From Atrina japonica (taxonomy: Eukaryota; Mollusca; Bivalvia; Pterioida; Pinnidae), in the NCBI GenBank assembly GCA_030159075.1, contig BROG01000264.1, positions 186,001-250,000 on the forward strand: a DNA stretch of 64,000 bases, in the 5' to 3' direction. The notes below the pieces were generated by a model. It saw only the letters and a list, made by a program, of their open reading frames with translations. It was not told where the DNA came from and made no database searches. Both the position numbers and the translations under genes were made by a program. This document shows positions 25,741-36,455 of the stretch, piece by piece (the stretch's first letter is position 1; each line of letters starts with the position of its first letter).

Positions 25741-25908
25741 TATATACACCTGTGTGTGAAAAGGATGAAAGCAACCCAGAGCAGCATAATTTTATTACAC
25801 TATAAACATTGTAGATACTGACGTGGGCTAAGTACAGGCTAGGTTTGGAGTGGATTCAGAATTAAATGGGAAATATTTCAGCAAATTCAAGGCTAAAAAC
25901 TTCCATTA

Positions 25909-25909
<1 letters not shown>

Positions 25910-25939
<30 letters not shown>
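25910..25939. repeat. (AAT)n microsatellite
   Basis: About ten AAT units. Confidence 0.95.
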
Positions 25940-26329
25940 TTTATGATGATATTGATAATGGTATATGGTATAAAAGTACAAATGAAAACAATTTTGAATT
26001 TTAAATCGACATTTTTGTCCATAAATATTTCAGTGTTATAATGAAAAAATGTTTGTCTTTGTCAAACGTTTAAAATATTTTAAACGGTACCTTGTTTAAA
26101 TACAATAAGGTTGTTTTTTTTTTTTTTAAACATGTATCTGCCAAATATGAGGTCAGGCTTTAAATACTCTATAATATGTTTAGGAATCCCGATTGAATGC
26201 CCAATTGTTCCTTTGGATCTCTGTGTTCATTTTTACACATTCATTAGGAACCATCACTTGTGTGTTATTCACGTTCATTTAATCGTCCGACCTGAAACGT
26301 ACTCCGGAGCAGTTGTTTGCTAAATTATT

Positions 26330-26620
26330 CAGAATTCATTTCAGCGTTTCCTGTCCTTACGTCATGACGGATAATTCTTTCACCTCTCACTGCCCAGCTT
26401 CGTGTTCCTAAACACAACTCGGTCAGCTGTCTATAATTTTGCCACAAGACTCAGCGGTCAAGTTTCATTGATCCTAATTGACCACCTGGTCCCCTGGGGC
26501 TTGATTATCAGTCTGTCACACCTTCAGGATACGCGGAGCACGTGGCGAGACCTCCAATGTTAAATGGAGCGGAAGAACCGAATGATCAATGACATTGATC
26601 TTATATGTGTGAATCCGGAA
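26330..26620. promoter_or_regulatory. GC-richer region with CRE, E-box and GATA-like motifs
   Basis: Contains TTACGTCATGACGG, GGTCAGCTGTC, GCACGTGGCG, CTTGATTATCAG and a CCACCTGGTCCCCTGGGG segment. It stands out by composition from the surrounding AT-rich DNA. An 84-codon minus-strand frame (26516-26770) overlaps it but shows no domain. Enhancer function is a guess. Confidence 0.25.
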
Positions 26621-26935
26621 ACAATAGGATCCCCAAACAAAAACAACAGGGAGAAACTTGTTTAATACACTTTGTCCCGTAATTCGAACCCCATTAATTC
26701 CAACATGGTATAGAGAGTGGCCTATTCGCAGCTGAGCGCTTGGATCAAGCTTTGGTGAGTGTGAAGTCATGGATGATTAAAAGAAGTTCAACCATATATA
26801 ACTATGATATTTTTTTATTCTTGTACACAAACAAAATTTCTAGCTTAAATGTTAAATTATTTAATTTCTATATTGAACACCATGTAGGCCACTGTTCGGA
26901 ATGTGTTGTTTTATAGACGAGCATTCAATTCTATG

Positions 26936-27250
26936 TTCCTTTTTACTACTTAGATTGATATAAAATAACAAAAAAAAAAAAAAAAATATAACCGGGCATA
27001 AAAATTCTTAAATCCCTATATATTATGTGTATGTTGCTCCAGAAATCCAGGTTTGGCACTTGATTAACTCAACCTTACTATTTGTACATGCATACCACAC
27101 TGGACCTGACCTTCTTTTCACAAAAATATATAGGAATATAAGATGTTTATACATGTGCATACTTCTTGTTTGTTATTGTACATCAAGTACAAGTAGTAAA
27201 AGTAGAAAAAAATGAAATAGTTTATTTTGGTAAACACAGCAAATGCCCCT
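26936..27250. mobile_element. MITE family A, left-truncated
   Basis: The right end AAACACAGCAAATGCCCCT is followed by TTAA (27251-27254). Internal blocks AGGTTTGGCACTTGATTAAC, TCAACCTTACTATTTGTACA and TCACAAAAATATATAGGAAT match the other copies. The left terminal repeat is missing; the sequence joins the family near TTTTTACTACTTAGATTG. Confidence 0.88.
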
Positions 27251-27254
27251 TTAA

Positions 27255-28190
27255 TTAAACTAAATGTTGACCAGCGAGCGACTACAGTGTATATGTCAGT
27301 CGATAGGCGAATATTTACGGTACATGCTGACCGATGATCGACAGCTATACATTAACGGTATGTGTCGACCGATAGACGACTAAATGTTTGCTATGTGTCG
27401 ACCGATGAGCAACTATGTTTACAGTATATGCCGAGCGATAAGCGACTATATCTCAGGTATATGCCGAGCGATAAGCGACTATATCTCAGGTATATGCCGA
27501 GCGATAAGCGACTGTATCTCAGGTATATGCCGAGCGATGGTCGACTATATTTAGGCTATGTGCCGAGTAATGAGCGACTATATTCAAGATATGTACAGGA
27601 CGATGAGCGACTATTAGTTACGCTATGTGCCGAACGATGAGCGACTATATACACGGTATGTACCGAGCAATGAGCGACTATATTCACGGTTAATGCTGAG
27701 CGATGAGCGACTATATTCATGGTATATGCCGAACGATTAGCGACTATATTTACCGTATGTGCCCATCAGTAGATGACTATATTTACCGTATGTGCCCATC
27801 AGTAGATGACTATATTTACCGTATGTACCCATCAGTAGATGACTATATTTACCGTATGTGCCCATCAGTAGATGACTATATTTACCGTATGTGTCCATCA
27901 GTAGATGACTATATTTACCGTATGTGCCCATCAGTAGATGACTATATTTACCGTATGTGCCCATCAGTAGATGACTGTATTTACCGTATGTGCCCATCAG
28001 TAGATGACTATATTTCCCGTATGTGTCCATCAGTAGATGACTATATTTACCGTATGTGCCCATCAGTAGATGACTATATTTACGCTATGTGCCGAGCGAT
28101 GAGCGACTATATTCACGGTTTGAGCGACAAATGCCAACCGACAAGTGACTACGGTATATGCCGACTGATGGGCGACTATATTGGCGATGT
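27255..28190. repeat. 33-bp minisatellite with a homogenised core
   Basis: Ten nearly identical 33-bp units (TATGTGCCCATCAGTAGATG plus ACTATATTTACCG) at 27756-28085 are flanked by about 15 diverged units to the left (TATGCCGAGCGATAAGCGAC type) and about 3 to the right. Since 33 is divisible by three, the + strand frame stays open for 164 codons (an 11-residue MCPSVDDYIYR repeat) and a minus frame for 108 codons (MGTYGKYSHLL repeat). No promoter, signal or splice context supports translation. Confidence 0.95.
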
Positions 28191-28269
28191 ATACTGATCG
28201 ATCAAATACTTAATTAACGATCATAGCACATAATATGAAATCAGCCATGTTTTTTGGGGGCATTTTGGG

Positions 28270-28352
28270 ATGGAACCGGTTTCTCTCCTCCACAATTAAA
28301 ACTCGCCGCCACCATTTAATTGAAAAGTAATTGTGTGTGGCGTAAAACACAA
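28270..28352 (+). mobile_element. SINE family 2, 3' fragment
   Basis: GGAACCGGTTTCTCTCCTCC, ATTAAAACTCGCCGCCACCA and GTGTGGCGTAAAACAC match the 3' half of family 2 SINEs. The tRNA-like head is absent. Confidence 0.8.
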
Positions 28353-29533
28353 TTCAATGCAAATCTAACAAAGTCACTATCATGGTAATCTATAGTTACT
28401 ATAGGAAATAAAACGTTTTTAATTCAGAACATAAAGATTTTTTATATATAGGAAATAAAATTTGGCCACTATAGTTAATGCAAGATTTTACTTGACTAAA
28501 TCTAAGTTTTTACTATAGTAAATACAAAATTTAATCAGCATAAATTGATATCAAAATTTTGCTATAATGAAATATATCTTACTAATCTAAGTTTGTTTGC
28601 TAAGGGTAGTTTCTATACATTTGATCTTTATCAAAATTGCAACAACAAATTGATGCAGATTTTGACTCTGATAGGGTTGGTTGATAATAGAATTGATTCG
28701 AAGTTAAGCTAAAAAAACAGATAAGTAAATAAATAGATAAATAAAAAAAGAATATAAATAGATAGGTAAATTCAAGTGAAGACATTGATTAAAAGTAATT
28801 GTTTTATAATCAGCTGGGGATGATTTTAAACAGATCAGTTCAGTTAAGCCGTGTACTCCTTGGACCTACTGAAGAATGCTCTGGTTTGTATTGTGCGTTA
28901 CATTCCGTAGTTTCAAGAATCTACAAATCACCTTGGAAATCCAATACTTTCCTTCAACGCGCTGTCATTTTCATTGATTTACGAAGCTAATGCCATTCTT
29001 TAACGGATTAAGAAGCCCCGATGCGAGATCCTTATTTGATTTGAGACCTTTTAAGTCCCTTATGCTGGTAAACTAAGTTCTTTACCGCCGTGCTTATTGT
29101 ATTATACTTCTAAAGTAACACTTGGTCTTTTTCTTCATTAGTTTCCATGCATTGTTGCCGTGAAAAACTAGAAATAAATCGACACATCTATCCAGTCTTT
29201 GATGGCGAAGAACAGACACATTTTATTAAATATTTAAACATGGGCAAATTTTAAGGATATTAACGAAATGTAAAGAGAAAATTAAATATTATTAGGGTTT
29301 CTAAGTCGTTGTCGGTTATTTTTATAACCGGGTCAATGCAAAGATGAACATTAGCTCTCTCTCTAACGTGACCATTACCAGAATGTGACCGTACGTTAAT
29401 CACACTCAAGTGTATCATGTATGCAGAATAGTATATACAAAGATCAATCTCGCTTCGATTTGTATTTTCATATTTCAAATTCCTTCTATTATACTGAGAA
29501 ACTGATGAACCCGAATTTATATTTTCACTGTAA
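28353..29533. other. No gene; degenerate ACTATAG-rich sequence at left
   Basis: 28384-28600 repeats ACTATAG/AAATACAAAATTT-like phrases irregularly and may be an old tandem array. The remainder is featureless. Confidence 0.35.
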
Positions 29534-29858
29534 TTGTTGTTTTACACCCCGCCCAAATTTTTCACCTATATGGAGATGTCAATAGCTTTAGGTGAAGTAC
29601 TACAAAATATGGCCTGCGTTATGGACTGACGCCGATGCAATGATGGTTCTTTTACATGCCACTGTTTTCGTCACACGGCGCCTCGGTTTTACGTCTCGCC
29701 AGAATGGCCCGTGACTTTCAGTTCGTATGCCGATCGCTTGACGAAAGAATAATCAGTACCATTTCAAAAGCCATTGAAATGACCCTGTACCGTTAATCAA
29801 ACCCGAGACCTTTCTTTTGCGAGTCGAACACTCTACCACTAGACCACTTCAAGTGGTG
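29534..29858 (-). mobile_element. tRNA-derived SINE, family 3
   Basis: On the minus strand the head reads GTGGTCTAGTGGTAGAGTG (box A type) and GGTCTCGGGTTTGATT (box B type). The body is unlike families 1 and 2. The 3' end (TTGTTGTTTTACACCCCGCC then TTCACCTATATGGAGATGTC on the plus strand) is clearly related to the family 1 tail. A composite SINE is the simplest reading. Confidence 0.8.
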
Positions 29859-30128
29859 ATGAACTCGATTTAATACTATTATTATAGTCCGATATGTAAA
29901 ACTGACAAACACAAGTAAAACTTGAGTCGTCAAAAGTAATCGATATGATTTGCATTAATATAAAACTGTGAAAATTAAAAAAAAAAACAAAAAAAAAAAC
30001 AACAACAACAACAACAAGAAGTACAACAACAATAACGCGCTACTATATGAATTATTTTAATGGTATTATGAAAGGGATACACCTTCAACGCCGTATCCCA
30101 CATCCATATAAAAGATAATCAATTTCAA

Positions 30129-30382
30129 TGTATTATGGTATCTCTATGATCGAGTGGTTAGAACACCACACTTTAAGCTACGAAGTCTCTTACATCTGGT
30201 CAGCGTAGGTTTGAGCCCTGCGGGAACTCACGCTGATTTCTTTTTTTAAAAAAGTTTGCTTGGGGAAGGCGAGTGATCTTTCTACGGGTACACCGTAACT
30301 GTGTTCTCTCCTCGACCACTAAAAGAAATTGGCCGCCACCACATGACTGAAAAAAGTGTTGAGTGTGGCGTAAAACAGCATG
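30129..30382 (+). mobile_element. tRNA-derived SINE, family 2, full length
   Basis: The head has ATCGAGTGGTTAGAACACCA (box A region) and CGTAGGTTTGAGCCC (box B region). The body follows and the tail ends ACTGAAAAAAGTG then TGAGTGTGGCGTAAAAC. Flanking CAATTTCAA repeats at 30120-30128 and 30383-30391 are a plausible target-site duplication. Confidence 0.88.
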
Positions 30383-30474
30383 CAATTTCAAACCTCTACT
30401 TTACATGCTAAAATGTTATCTATTATCTTTCCAGATACACATTAATAAAACCATCAAAACTGTGTGATTTTTAG

Positions 30475-30590
30475 CCTTGACACTTGGTGCCACTTCTGGA
30501 TCTTCCCTGGGTCCCCGTTTTTCCAAAGTTCATCAAATTTGCACGCTGTCACTTGCATTACGTAACGGTTTATACTTTGGTACTTGTGCT
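30475..30590 (+). mobile_element. Retroelement 3' tail fragment
   Basis: GACACTTGGTGCCACTTCTG, GTCCCCGTTTTTCCAAAGTT and GGTTTATACTTTGGTACTTG parallel the tail after the reverse-transcriptase remnant at 45.45-45.56 kb. It runs directly into the 19-bp array. Confidence 0.65.
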
Positions 30591-31285
30591 TTTTATATTA
30601 CATGGTATATTCACTCTGCTCTATATGTGTTACTTTGCTGTTTGTGTGGCACTCTGCTCTATACGTGGCATTTTACTGATTATATGACACTATGCTGTAC
30701 GTGTTGCATTTTGTTGTTTGTGTGGTACTCTGCTGTACGTGTAGCACTCTGCTGCTTGTGTGGTATTCTGCTGTAAATATTGTAATTTGCTGGTTGTTTG
30801 GCATTTGCTGTACGTGTGCCACTCTGCTACGTGTGTGGTACTCTGCTGTACGTGTGTCACTCTGCTGTGTGTGTGGTACTCCTCTGTACGTGTGCCACTA
30901 TGCTGCTTATGTGGTACTCTGCTATACGTGTGACATTTACCTGTTTGTGTGGCACTTGGTTTACCCGTGACACTTTGCTGCTTGAGTGGTACTCTGCTGT
31001 ACGTGTGTCATTTAGCTGTTTGAGTGGCACTTGATATACGTGTGGCATTTGCTATAATTGTGGCATTTAGCTGTTTGTGTTGTACACTGCTGCTTGTGTG
31101 GTACTCTGCTATACATGTGGCATTTAGCTGTTTGTTTGGAACTTTCTGTACGTGTGGCACTCTGCTGCTTGTATGGCATTTAACTGTTTGTGTGGTACTC
31201 CGCTGCTTTTGTGGTACTCTGCTGTACGTGTGGCATTTAGCTGTTTGTGTGGTACTCTGCTGTAAGTGTGGCATTCTGCTGTACT
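30591..31285. repeat. Minisatellite, 19-bp unit, roughly 35 copies
   Basis: Variants of TGTGGTACTCTGCTGTACG and TGTGGCATTTAGCTGTTTG alternate. The unit is not divisible by three, yet stops are rare in all frames, giving overlapping open frames of 60-119 codons on both strands. These frames are repeat-derived Cys/Leu/Val-rich sequence and not convincing genes. Confidence 0.93.
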
Positions 31286-31627
31286 CCAAAAATAAACCGA
31301 GACATTTAATCAGGATGGGAATATTTACTGATAACAAAACCATAATGTTCTCCAAAAATGTTACTGCATTGGTGTATAAGTGACAATAAATATAGTCATC
31401 ATTTCAAGGTAAATTTTAACAATGACTGTTGCAAAATGAACTGTTGTTGAATTAATGAAACCGGAGATGTGAAGACCGCGCTAGATTTGAATGACTACTA
31501 TTAGATAATTGTGCAAAGATTGTGTCATGAAATTTCAATCAGAGAAAAAAAGTCGGTGTGTACATTCGTTGACCAGAAGTAGAAATTTTAATATTTTTTC
31601 CCAATATGTCTGTATATCTCGTATTGT

Positions 31628-31930
31628 AGGGGCATTACTGTTTTTTTTTAAAAACTGTTCTTTGCTTGTTCATTATAAAGATTGATATACAGAATTAAAA
31701 TACATTCTGTGAAATTTGTTTTTCAAACCGAGTTTGGCAATTAATTACTTGCTATTGATTAATGCAACCTTACTCTTTGTACATGTATATGAGTACAACA
31801 CTGGACCGGTCTTATTTTCACAAAATAGATTCTGTGTGCCTGTGTACAGCTCTTGTTATAGTACATCAAGTACAAGTAGTAGATGTAGAAAAGAATCTAA
31901 TTTGTTTTGGTAAACACAGCTAATGGACCG
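31628..31930. mobile_element. MITE family A, diverged copy
   Basis: AGGGGCATTACTGTTTTTTT at the left; GGTAAACACAGCTAATG at the right with the last bases decayed. Interior matches: GAGTTTGGCAATTAATTACT, GCAACCTTACTCTTTGTACA and CTTATTTTCACAAAATAGAT. Confidence 0.82.
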
Positions 31931-32328
31931 TAAATCTGTTGCATCAATAATGTCACACAACGATACGTTTCCCAGTTCCGTAATTTTATAAGATAGTGTA
32001 CGTTGGCAGGTAAATACAAAAAAACAGTTAGGACATGGCGTCATCGATTTAAAATCATTGTTATATTGCAATAAATGAATATGAAATGCTGTTTTTAATT
32101 GACAGTTGTATGTGTGGTAATAGTATGAGATGTGGGTAGAGCAAAATACACTGATACATTGGACACGAAATTGACATTTTACCGAATAGCTTGACTAGTA
32201 ATATTTCACTTTGAAGTTAACGATGTACGTTATCATGTATCTAAATGGTGAATTCAAATAACTATATATTTCATAGCAAACTTATGTGGCACATCAAAAT
32301 CACATTTAATAAAAAGTAATTTTTCTCC

Positions 32329-32505
32329 AGTTAAACCTACCTTTTCTTAGAAATACCTAGTTCTTCTCCAGCTATCCAGATAGTCCTAGTTTTCTAAGTA
32401 ATACACAGTTTTCTCAGATTAAACCTAGACATTTCTGCAGTTAATGCAAATTAAAATGTGGAAAACTATATTTAACTTGGGAAAAACTAGGTTTAACTTA
32501 TAATT
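32329..32505. mobile_element. Possible inverted-repeat element
   Basis: AGTTAAACCTA near the left end and TAGGTTTAACT near the right end are exact complements. Internal CCTAGT/AGTTTTTC phrases are also symmetric. Single copy in this window, so the classification is weak. Confidence 0.4.
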
Positions 32506-32915
32506 GTGATATTGACATACGACACAAGTTTTCCATGAAATATGAACTAAAATAGAAGTTATTGCTTCATTTTTACTCCATTTCGGCGCTCCGTGTATGT
32601 GCCATTTTGACCGACATAAAATCAAGCAGATTAGAAATAAGGTTTAATAATTAATTGAATAAACTACAATGCAGAATAATAAATATCCTGCTGTTACTTT
32701 CGTTTTAGTCAAATAAATATATTATATAATATTCCGGCACTTTTAATGTCAATGTCGGCAAATATACTCCATTTCGGCACATTTCGGTCATTATCATAGC
32801 CGTTATTTGAATTTATCATTTAAATACATGATGAAATAGTTCACTTAAAAAAAGTAACACATGTTTGTCTACTCGGTGACATATATCAACATAAACATAA
32901 TTCTTGTATATTTAA

Positions 32916-33270
32916 AGAGGCATTAGCTTAATTAACTAAAAGGAAAATTCAATTTTTTTTCTACTTTCACTACTTGTTCTAGATATGCAAAAACAGATAA
33001 GACCCATACACGTACAAATACAAATCTTATATCCCTATATATTTTGTGAAAATAAGGTCAAGTTTGTTGTCGTTTTTATTTACAAATAGTAAGGTTGAGA
33101 TAATCAAATGCAAGTGAAAAAGTGCAAAACCTTGGTTTCTCAAGTAAATTTCACAAAATATATAGGGATTTAAGATTTTGTATGCCTGTATATCTCTCTT
33201 TATCATTATTGTATATCAAATCTAAGTAGTAAAGAAGAAACAAATGATGAAAAACACAGCCAATGCCCTG
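32916..33270. mobile_element. MITE family A
   Basis: TTAA then AGAGGCATTAGCTTAATT at the left; AACACAGCCAATGCCCTG then TTAG at the right. Inner inverted repeats CCCTATATATTTTGTGAAAA and TTTCACAAAATATATAGGGA are well preserved. About 355 bp. Confidence 0.9.
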
Positions 33271-33881
33271 TTAGTGTATCTATTCGGTAACATATATCAA
33301 CACTAGTATAATTCTAGTGTATTTACGGCTATTATGACATTAATTTACAATAAGTTATTATCCCTTTCACGATGTAATGTAATATTGTAAATTTTGAAAT
33401 GACATATGCTAAGAATAACAAGTTAATAACAACCGGCATATGCAAAAACAAGAAAACAAAGATTAAAATAGCAATTCATTTAACTAATTGCAATTCGAAA
33501 TGCACTAAAATAGCATAACACATATATCGTGGTCATTCGTTTGGCAAAAGGTAGAGTCAGCTTTAATACAAATGTATGCAGGTTTCAACATAAAGGTTAT
33601 CTGGTTGTTTAGGACAAGTCCATTTTGCTATTTCTAACTTTGCCGAATGGACAAGTTAAATTGTTGAAGACAAATTAATTCAATAAAAGGCGATTATTCT
33701 TGTTTAAACACAAAATAATATCTTTATATGTTACACTTTTCCGACAAATCTTTTTCCTTTCAGACAAGTAGCTTTAAATACTTCTTGTCCTACAGGACTA
33801 GTGGCAATTTTCATTATTGTTGACTCCTGGAATTTCACAATAACTATCAATTAAAACATGCCTCAGCTGATAGGTATAACT

Positions 33882-34028
33882 GGGCCCGTCACCATAAAAC
33901 TTGAGAATTTACTCAAGTCTGAGAATTTTCTCAACTTGGCCTACTCAGCCAATAAGATTTAACTATTAGCCAAAGTTGAGTAAAATTTTCAGACTTAAGT
34001 AATTCTTAAGTGTTTTGGTGCCAGGCCC
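33882..34028. mobile_element. MITE family E with long inverted-repeat arms
   Basis: GGGCCCGTCACCATAAAACT and the complement of AGTGTTTTGGTGCCAGGCCC form the outer arms. Complementarity continues inward through CTTGAG...CTCAAGTCTGA against TCAGACTTAAG...CTTAAG, so most of the element folds on itself. Second copy at 13219-13332. Confidence 0.85.
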
Positions 34029-34202
34029 TGCACTTGTACATGTAAATTAGAAAGTTGGGAACAGGATAAATGTCCAGTATTATCATTGCCTGATAGGAAT
34101 ATACATGTATGTTATAACTAGCTACACTGATAACATATGAGGTGTAAATAAATATTTCTGACTATGGGGTAAAATAACGAGCATACTGCTTTAATTAACA
34201 TT

Positions 34203-34376
34203 GGCGTCGGAAGTAAATTGAAAGTGTGTGTGTGTGGGGGGCTAAACCAACTTAAAACACACACACGCCAGAAACGTCTGGGGGCTAAGCCCCAATTTTC
34301 AACACCTATGTCTATCTTTGCAAAAAAAAGTGGGGGGGGGCTACGCCCCCCCCCCTAGCCCCCCGGTTCCGACGCC
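34203..34376. mobile_element. G/C-homopolymer inverted-repeat element
   Basis: Terminal repeats GGCGTCGGAA and TTCCGACGCC are exact. Inside are GGGGCTAAGCCCC and a hairpin of nine G, CTACG, then ten C (34332-34355), plus a (GT)n run. A short non-autonomous element is likely; it could form quadruplex or hairpin structures. Confidence 0.7.
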
Positions 34377-35096
34377 TATGATTAAGTATAAGTAATGTCT
34401 CATGGAAAGAGATACTCTATGTGTTTTAGAACGTATCCGAGTAATTTAAGAAGGTTAACATTACTTGAATATTATTCTGCAAAATAAGAAAACTGATACA
34501 GAAGAAATTGGAGAAACATGTAAAAGGCTTAAAATGCAGATTCTTGCTTACTGAAAATAAAAACATTTCTGTACGTTCTAACATACTGTTACTGAAAATA
34601 CACGATGTTTTGATTTTAGCCTTGTATTATAAACTATTCCGCAGAATAAATAGATATCTTCCCATGAGATCCACGGGATATTTGGAAACGGAATAAAGGA
34701 TACCTAAACACTAACCCCCTCTTTTGATATGTCATGATATTGTGTCATCTTCAATAAAACCAGCAGTGATAATGAAAACATAAAAATTTTGTATGTGTAG
34801 TGTCTCAAGTATTTGAGTTACACTGAGAAATATATAACACACACACACACACTTATAAATTAACAAGTTAAGGTGAATCTTTAGATATGAGGGTTTGAAA
34901 ATATTCACGAGAAACTCTATCTATCTATAAGCTTAAGGTAAATCATCCATATATCAGTAGTTTCACATCTTACTATATTCGTGTCTATTTCACAAAAGAT
35001 TCCATTCACGTCATATACCCTTTGCACCTGAGCAGAAGGCGAGGACAGTTTCAAAGTATGAAAACTTGTAACACTTCGATGAACAGAGCAGACGAC
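34377..35096. other. No gene recognised
   Basis: AT-rich sequence with a short (AC)n tract near 34836. Confidence 0.4.
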
Positions 35097-35165
35097 CGGC
35101 ACGCGCCTATCACAGATCGGCACGCGATAAGCTCCGCCCATTTTGTCTCCCCGAGCGTGAAAAAT
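35097..35165. promoter_or_regulatory. GC-rich upstream segment with direct repeat and GC box
   Basis: CGGCACGCG occurs at 35097 and again at 35118, a 21-bp period or two helical turns. CTCCGCCCA (35132-35140) is a GC-box type motif. The segment lies about 800 bp upstream of the TATA box at 35935 and could be a distal promoter part or the start of a divergent transcript on the minus strand, where an 85-codon frame begins at 35174. Neither is proven. Confidence 0.3.
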
Positions 35166-35670
35166 AAGACGCATTAAAACGTGTGATTAGAGGGACCTTA
35201 ATTCAAAATACGCTAATTTGATGTATATTTAGAGTCAATTATTTCCCATTCAGTTCATTCTAGCTTGACATAGGAAATATCAAGAAACCATAAATTTGCA
35301 AATCGCTCCCAGATGATAGTATTTTGATGCCGATTTGTGTAAATATGAGTTTTGGGGGTTTGAGGAGTACAACATGTACTGCATATCTATTTTGAACATT
35401 GATACAATCCAATCTATTATAACTGTAGAGAAAATATAGATACAGAACAAGAAGAGACATTTAAATATTAATATAAATGCGTACTCTTTAGAAAAAGAAA
35501 AAGAAAGAAAAACAAACAGCGTGATGGAAGTCTGAGTCAAATGTCATATTCTGTTAATTTGATTTTCTTGAATAGTCATTCTTCCAGTGATCTCCTCAAT
35601 TGTTGAATTATACACACCGTCCTGTTGAATAACTATTTAATTATTACAGTATATTGAATTCCATAGACTA

Positions 35671-35836
<166 letters not shown>

Positions 35837-35934
35837 ATTGTCCCAAGATTATCGATGCTATGGTAGAGTACGAAACACTATAATGGCTGTCGTACGGATC
35901 CCAATTTTATGTTAATTCGCCTGCTTTCTTTCTC

Positions 35935-35976
35935 TATAAAATCCCCGATCAAAAACATATGTTGGCTGATTTCAGC
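35935..35976 (+). promoter_or_regulatory. Probable core promoter (TATA box and initiator)
   Basis: TATAAAAT at 35935-35942 is followed 30-40 bp later by TTTCAGCATT, an initiator-like context around 35974. The downstream 480 bp are repeat-free and less AT-rich than the surroundings and lead to the ATG at 36456. The spacing is slightly long for a TATA/initiator pair, and the transcription start could lie a few bases earlier. CAG/GTACTT at about 35990 could be a donor if the leader is spliced. Confidence 0.45.
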
Positions 35977-36147
35977 ATTCACTTCAAACCAGGTACTTGT
36001 CACATCTCTTGTCAGTTGAGAGAATACAGCGACTAGTGAACCGAATCAGCGACTGTGTAGCGGCATATATCCAGGTGTGCAATCTAATTCTATGTTTACA
36101 AATTCAATTAGGCGGCTCCTCTTTTACCTGTGTCGACAGGTGAAAAA

Positions 36148-36228
36148 ATGTCCAATAGCGCCACTAACGATATTGACATGAGTTTTCGTGAGAGATACAG
36201 CGAAAGACCGATCTCTTCCATTGTATAA
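36148..36228 (+). other. Upstream ORF in the putative 5' leader, 26 codons
   Basis: ATG at 36148, in the context AAAAAATGT, opens a 26-residue frame (starting MSNSATNDID) ending in TAA at 36226-36228, 227 bp before the main ATG. If the leader is not spliced it could lower translation of the main frame. An alternative is that AG/GTGAAA at about 36140 is a splice donor and this segment is intronic. Confidence 0.3.
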
Positions 36229-36250
36229 ACACACGAGGATCGATAGATTT

Positions 36251-36262
36251 ATGAATATTCAT
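36251..36262. promoter_or_regulatory. 12-bp palindrome ATGAATATTCAT
   Basis: A perfect palindrome of the type bound by POU-domain dimers, 26 bp upstream of GGTCACGTG, a nuclear-receptor half-site overlapping an E-box. The position inside the putative leader would make it a downstream promoter element. Binding is inferred from the motif only. Confidence 0.3.
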
Positions 36263-36455
36263 TATGAAAAGGTCACGTGTATTTCTGGTCGTAAGTTTCA
36301 AAGCAATCCGACCAATTGCCGTTGACAAGTTGTGTTAAGAATTAAGGTTTAAACGAAAAAGGGAGAAAAGTGTCTCCGAAACGGAAATTTCTTGTTAGAC
36401 GTTCTGGGATATCATATCCGGGAAGAGACTTCCAAAATTTGGAGAATACTCAACA

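Noticed and set aside
26516..26770. 84-codon minus-strand frame in a GC-richer region
   Set aside because: No domain, no splice signals and no clear start context; kept only as a possible regulatory region.
27703..28197. 164-codon repetitive protein frame
   Set aside because: Unit of 33 bp keeps the frame open; the minus strand is open too; no start context, signal or splice evidence.
30477..31383. Several Cys/Leu/Val-rich frames of 60-119 codons on both strands
   Set aside because: Derived from the 19-bp tandem array in all frames.
34917..35174. Minus-strand first exon (85 codons) with a CAG/GTGCAA donor-like site
   Set aside because: Only composition and a weak donor support it; no TATA or strong start context was found, so it is mentioned only as a possibility.
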